Below are positions 31,762 through 34,965 of a stretch of DNA of 34,965 bases, piece by piece. The translations under genes were made by a program, and so were the position numbers. Source of the stretch: Kitasatospora xanthocidica (lineage in GTDB: Bacteria; Actinomycetota; Actinomycetes; Streptomycetales; Streptomycetaceae); the NCBI RefSeq assembly GCF_014656195.1, contig NZ_BNBY01000014.1:1-34965 (forward strand), read 5' to 3'. Within the stretch, counting starts at the first letter, position 1. Each line of letters starts with the position of its first letter. Below the pieces are notes generated by a model, which saw nothing but the letters and a program-made list of their open reading frames with translations, made no database searches and was not told where the DNA came from.

Positions 31762-32687
31762 GCCCCGGGGCCGGCGAGCGGGTGATCGCCGAGTTCGGCA
31801 CCGGCATGGTCCGCACCGCCGTCACCGGGCGGTCCGACGGCACGGTGCGCTGGCAGCGCTTTCCCGGGCCCCTGCGCGACGGCGGATTCGCTCTGCCGGA
31901 CGCCGCCTTCCTGGCTGCGCTGGCGCGGGCCTCCGGCGACGACGTCCGCTTCGCCGTCCCGTCGGTGGCCACACCGGACGAGTACCGCTGGGAGGTCTCC
32001 GGCTCCAGCAGCGCGGCCGCGCTGCTGGAGTCCGGGCCCGGAGCGGCGACCGCCCGGCTGCGGCGCCTGGCCGGCGGACTCGGCCGGCAGCTGCGGGCCC
32101 TGCACGACCAGCCGCCACCGCCGGGGCCGGCCCTGCCCCCGCCCGGGTACCTGGTCAGGCTGCGCGACTGGCTGGCCGACGGGTCGGGCCCGGGAGCCGC
32201 GGGCGACTTCCACCGGCGGCTGCGGGAGGACCTCGGCCCCCTGAGGTGGGGGCGGCTGACGGAGCTGGTGCACTGGGTCCTCCACCCCGGCCCCGGCGAG
32301 CGCCGCACCGTCCTGCACGGCTGGTTCTCCCTGGGCGGCGTCGTGGCGGCCGACGACGGCGCCAGGCCCGCGGTGTGCGTCCTGTCCGGCGGCGACGGCG
32401 CACTGGGCCGGCCCGAGGCCGACGTGGGGTGCCTGCTGGGCGAACTCACCGAGTACGGGATGGCGGCCGAGCGCTCCGGCGTCGGCTGGCCCGCCGTGCA
32501 GACCCTGCGCAACCAGTTCCTCGCCCACTACGGCCCGGGGCTGGACCCCGAGGTCCTGGCCGCGGCGGTCCTGGCGCGCGTCGCCGCGCACGCCCGGGAC
32601 TTCGCCGCGTACGTCGGCTGGGACGCCCAGCTCGACGGCTACGGCCCCATGCTGGCGACCCTCGTCGACGCCACCGCCCCCGTCTGA
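31758..32687 (+). CDS. Pseudokinase-like protein, LanX candidate
   Basis: 309 aa. The C-terminal half follows the phosphotransferase fold: LRRLAGGLGRQLRALHDQ (helix before the catalytic loop), LHGWFSLGGVV where an active enzyme has HGDxxxxN, and SGGDGALGRPEADVGCLLGE matching the DWE-GDP-DLA segment. The catalytic Asp is therefore replaced by Trp, and the ATP lysine region is not recognisable. Class V synthetases comprise LanK, LanY and a third protein LanX of poorly defined function; this gene is the best candidate. ATGA overlap with the decarboxylase gene. A palindromic element follows its stop. Confidence 0.7.
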   Translation: MSPGAGERVIAEFGTGMVRTAVTGRSDGTVRWQRFPGPLRDGGFALPDAAFLAALARASGDDVRFAVPSVATPDEYRWEVSGSSSAAALLESGPGAATARLRRLAGGLGRQLRALHDQPPPPGPALPPPGYLVRLRDWLADGSGPGAAGDFHRRLREDLGPLRWGRLTELVHWVLHPGPGERRTVLHGWFSLGGVVAADDGARPAVCVLSGGDGALGRPEADVGCLLGELTEYGMAAERSGVGWPAVQTLRNQFLAHYGPGLDPEVLAAAVLARVAAHARDFAAYVGWDAQLDGYGPMLATLVDATAPV

Positions 32688-32691
32688 GGAG

Positions 32692-32758
32692 CCAGGGCGT
32701 GTCTTGTGGATCTTGTCGGACAGGCCGGCCCGGCAGTGATCCACAAGACACGCCCCAG
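32692..32758. mobile_element. Short IS-like palindrome with CCAG target duplication
   Basis: GGCGTGTCTTGTGGATC (32696-32712) is mirrored perfectly at 32738-32754, with a 25-nt loop. CCAG flanks both sides (32692-32695, 32755-32758), consistent with a 4-bp target duplication. The first nine bases GGCGTGTCT equal those of the MITE-like element at 12214-12379. No transposase. It begins 5 nt after the pseudokinase stop and could also terminate transcription. Confidence 0.7.
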
Positions 32759-32790
32759 ACCCAGAGACCACCTGCCGGAGGCCTCCGCCC

Positions 32791-33075
32791 GTGCCACGAG
32801 ATCCCAAGCCGTCGCCCGAAGAGAAGTCACGCATCGTCCTGGACCTGCTCGCCCACCGGATCACCCTGTCCGCGGCCGCCCGACAGGCCGGGGTCTCCCC
32901 GCAGGCCGTGTCGGTGTGGCGCCGCCAGTTCATCGACGGCGGTCACGAAAGCCTGCACCGGCGGGGCCGGCGCAGTGAGGCGTCCCGGCGCGAACGGGAA
33001 CTGCTCGGCGAGATCAGCGCCCTGAAGGCCGCCCTGGGCGAGGCGCACCTGGCGCTGCGCTCGCGCTCGTACTGA
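32791..33075 (+). CDS. Orphan HTH protein resembling IS3-family OrfA
   Basis: 94 aa: EEKSRIVLDLLAHRITLSAA then ARQAGVSPQAVSVWRRQF is a helix-turn-helix as in IS3 OrfA transposase subunits, followed by a charged leucine-zipper-like helix (RERELLGEISALKAALGEAH). No OrfB or IS ends for it are found. GTG 32791 has GGAGG 9 nt upstream, so it looks expressed. It may be a transposase relic or a domesticated regulator of the RiPP cluster. The palindromic element lies 32 bp upstream. Confidence 0.72.
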   Translation: MPRDPKPSPEEKSRIVLDLLAHRITLSAAARQAGVSPQAVSVWRRQFIDGGHESLHRRGRRSEASRRERELLGEISALKAALGEAHLALRSRSY

Positions 33076-33147
33076 CGCCCCCTGACGCCCCGTCGCGTGC
33101 TCGCCGGGCCGCCCGCCCACCCCCCTTCCGACTGAGAGGAAACCGCC

Positions 33148-34932
33148 ATGCCGGTCATCGATCCGGACGAGCAGTCACCGCCGAACGGCGGCACCAGACC
33201 GATCAGCCTGCGCCGGGAACTGGCCAGGATGCCGGGGCAGTTCGCCGCCGCCCTGGGCCTCGCGCTGGTGGCCACCGCCGCGTCCCTGTCCGTGCCGCTG
33301 CTGCTGCGGCAGATCGTCATGGACTTCGCCGGGCACCAGGCGATCTGGGTGCCCGTGGCGCTGATGTGCCTCGCCGCCGTGGCCAGTGCGGTCGGCCAGG
33401 CGTCGGCCGGCTACCTGATCTCACGCGCCGGTGAGCGCATGGTCCTGCGGATCCGGGCCCGGATCATGGCGCACGGGCTGCGCCTGCCGATGGCCACGGC
33501 CAGGGCCCAGGGGGCGGGCGAGCTGACCGCGCGCATCACCTCCGACGCCGTGGTGCTGCGCCAGGTCGTGGACGTGGGCGCGCAGCTGCCGCTGGCCGCG
33601 GTCACGGTGCTGGCCACGCTCGGTGTGATGGTCTGGATCGACTGGATACTGACCCTGGTCACCGTCGCGGCGATGGCCGTGGTGAGCCTGGTGCTGTCCT
33701 GGGTGATGACGCGGCTGCGCTCGAACTTCGTCCTGCAGCAGACGGCGGTCGGTCACATCGCCCAGCGTTTCGCCGCGAGCCTGCAGGCGCTGACGACGAT
33801 CAAGGCCTACCGGGCCGAGGGCATGGCGGCGAACGCCCTGGAGCGCGACGCCGACGAGCTGCGCCGCGTCTCGCTGCGCGGGGCGAAGCTGGAGGCGCTG
33901 GTGCCGTCGGCGACGGCCCTGGCCAACCAGTCGGCCATGATCGCCGTGGTCGTCACCGGCGGGGCCCGGATGGTCGCGGGGCAGCTGGGCATGGCCGACT
34001 TCGCGGCGTTCCTGCTGTACCTGGTGCAGACCCTGGCTCCGGCGACGGCCCTCACGACCGCAGTCGGCCGGCTGCAGGCGGGGCTGGCGGCCCGTGACCG
34101 GTGCAACGAGCTGCTGGCGCTGCCGGCGGAGGCCGGGGCCTCGGCGGACCTCGCCGCGCCGGTGCCGGTGCCGGACGCCGACGCCGTGGTGTTCGACGCG
34201 GTGTCCTTCAGCTACCCGCAGGCCACCTCGGCCGCCCTGGACCGGGTCTCGCTGCGCGCCGGACGGGTGGGGCTGACCGCGATCGTGGGCTCCTCCGGGG
34301 CGGGGAAGAGCACCGTCCTGTCGCTGATCGACCGGTTCGTCACGCCGTCCGGGGGCCGCATCGAGGTGCTCGGGCACGACACCGGCCGCTGGCCGCTCGA
34401 CGCGCTCAGGGCCAGGATCGCCTACGTGGACCAGGAGTTCACCCAGCTGGAGGCGACCGTCCGGGAGAACCTCCAGCTCGGCCGGTCCGGGCCGGCCTCG
34501 GACGAGGAGCTGGAGCGGGTCCTCGACGCGGTGGCCCTCGGCGCGGACGTCGCGGCCCTTCCGCAGGGCCTCGACACCCCGCTCGGCCGGGAGACCAACC
34601 TGTCCGGCGGACAGCGCCAGCGCATGGCCCTGGCCCGGGCCCTGCTGTCGGACGCCGAGATCGTGCTGCTGGACGAGCCGACCAGCCAGCTGGACGGTCT
34701 CAACGAGCACCGTTTCCGGCAGATCGTGGACCAGTTGGCCGCCAGCCGCTGCGTGGTCATCGTGGCGCACCGCCTCTCGACCGTTCAGCACGCCCGTCAG
34801 GTCGTGGTCATGAACCAGGGCGGTGTGGTGGACGCGGCCGACCACGCGACGCTCATGGAGCGCTGCCTCCCGTACCGGGAACTGGTCGCCGCCCAGGCGG
34901 TGTTCGCGATGGAGCCGGTCGCCGTCGGCTGA
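33148..34932 (+). CDS. ABC exporter with fused transmembrane and ATPase domains
   Basis: 594 aa with a six-helix type IV transmembrane domain (about residues 25-310; e.g. FAAALGLALVATAASLSVPL, WVPVALMCLAAVASAV, LAAVTVLATLGVMVWIDWIL). The ATPase domain has Walker A GSSGAGKST (381-389), signature LSGGQRQR (485-492), Walker B EIVLLDEPTSQLD and H-loop IVAHRLS. No C39 peptidase domain, so the M16 pair, not this protein, would cut the leader. Likely exports the mature lanthipeptide or provides self-immunity. GAGAGGAAA precedes the ATG. The last 33 bases of the window hold no gene start that I can support. Confidence 0.92.
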   Translation: MPVIDPDEQSPPNGGTRPISLRRELARMPGQFAAALGLALVATAASLSVPLLLRQIVMDFAGHQAIWVPVALMCLAAVASAVGQASAGYLISRAGERMVLRIRARIMAHGLRLPMATARAQGAGELTARITSDAVVLRQVVDVGAQLPLAAVTVLATLGVMVWIDWILTLVTVAAMAVVSLVLSWVMTRLRSNFVLQQTAVGHIAQRFAASLQALTTIKAYRAEGMAANALERDADELRRVSLRGAKLEALVPSATALANQSAMIAVVVTGGARMVAGQLGMADFAAFLLYLVQTLAPATALTTAVGRLQAGLAARDRCNELLALPAEAGASADLAAPVPVPDADAVVFDAVSFSYPQATSAALDRVSLRAGRVGLTAIVGSSGAGKSTVLSLIDRFVTPSGGRIEVLGHDTGRWPLDALRARIAYVDQEFTQLEATVRENLQLGRSGPASDEELERVLDAVALGADVAALPQGLDTPLGRETNLSGGQRQRMALARALLSDAEIVLLDEPTSQLDGLNEHRFRQIVDQLAASRCVVIVAHRLSTVQHARQVVVMNQGGVVDAADHATLMERCLPYRELVAAQAVFAMEPVAVG

Positions 34933-34965
34933 TCCGGACACGGGTGCGGCGCCTGCGGTTCGACC

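Overview
The window is about 35 kb of very GC-rich DNA with GTG and TTG starts, short 4-bp gene overlaps and actinobacterial regulators (DasR-type and HrcA/CIRCE sites). The gene order nagKA / sugar-binding lipoprotein / otsB / otsA / gpgS / thrC / cysO-like / csp / groEL resembles the conserved core chromosome of Streptomyces and Kitasatospora. I infer a Streptomycetaceae chromosome; genus and species cannot be fixed from the sequence alone.

Left part (1-12.2 kb, core). It opens with the end of an amino-sugar operon (nagA fragment, ROK kinase) divergent from a TTG-started sugar-binding lipoprotein. The 358-bp gap between them carries DasR-like (dre) boxes. Next come a cupin protein, a DUF3263-like protein, and convergent otsB and otsA overlapping by 14 bp, with gpgS behind otsA (trehalose and glucosylglycerate synthesis). 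A SAM-I riboswitch precedes thrC, which is followed by a CysO-like sulfur-carrier gene whose product ends in Gly-Gly-Cys. A cold-shock gene and a groEL without groES follow; groEL has a ladder of four CIRCE half-sites.

Middle part (11.9-24.0 kb). This holds a small conserved gene, a 166-bp MITE-like element inserted exactly at the stop codons of two convergent genes, an HD-type protein, a PadR regulator with a membrane partner, cutC, a HelR/HelD-type RNA polymerase-associated helicase, an XPB-type helicase, a helicase-associated/WYL protein, small or secreted hypotheticals, and a membrane protein with a Lys/Ala/Gly-rich linker.

Right part (24.0 kb to the edge). This is a RiPP gene cluster of the class V lanthipeptide type. 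The minus-strand operon encodes a LanK-like kinase, a HopA1-family LanY-like lyase and a flavin-dependent halogenase. The divergent plus-strand operon encodes a catalytic M16 peptidase, its non-catalytic M16 partner, a luciferase-like (F420-type) reductase like LanJ, a LanD-like cysteine decarboxylase and a pseudokinase-like protein (LanX candidate). An orphan IS3-OrfA-like HTH protein and an ABC exporter follow. No precursor peptide is visible, so it probably lies beyond the right edge. A class V lanthipeptide system carrying a halogenase would predict a chlorinated or brominated product with D-Ala and AviCys-type features, and this is the most notable content of the window.
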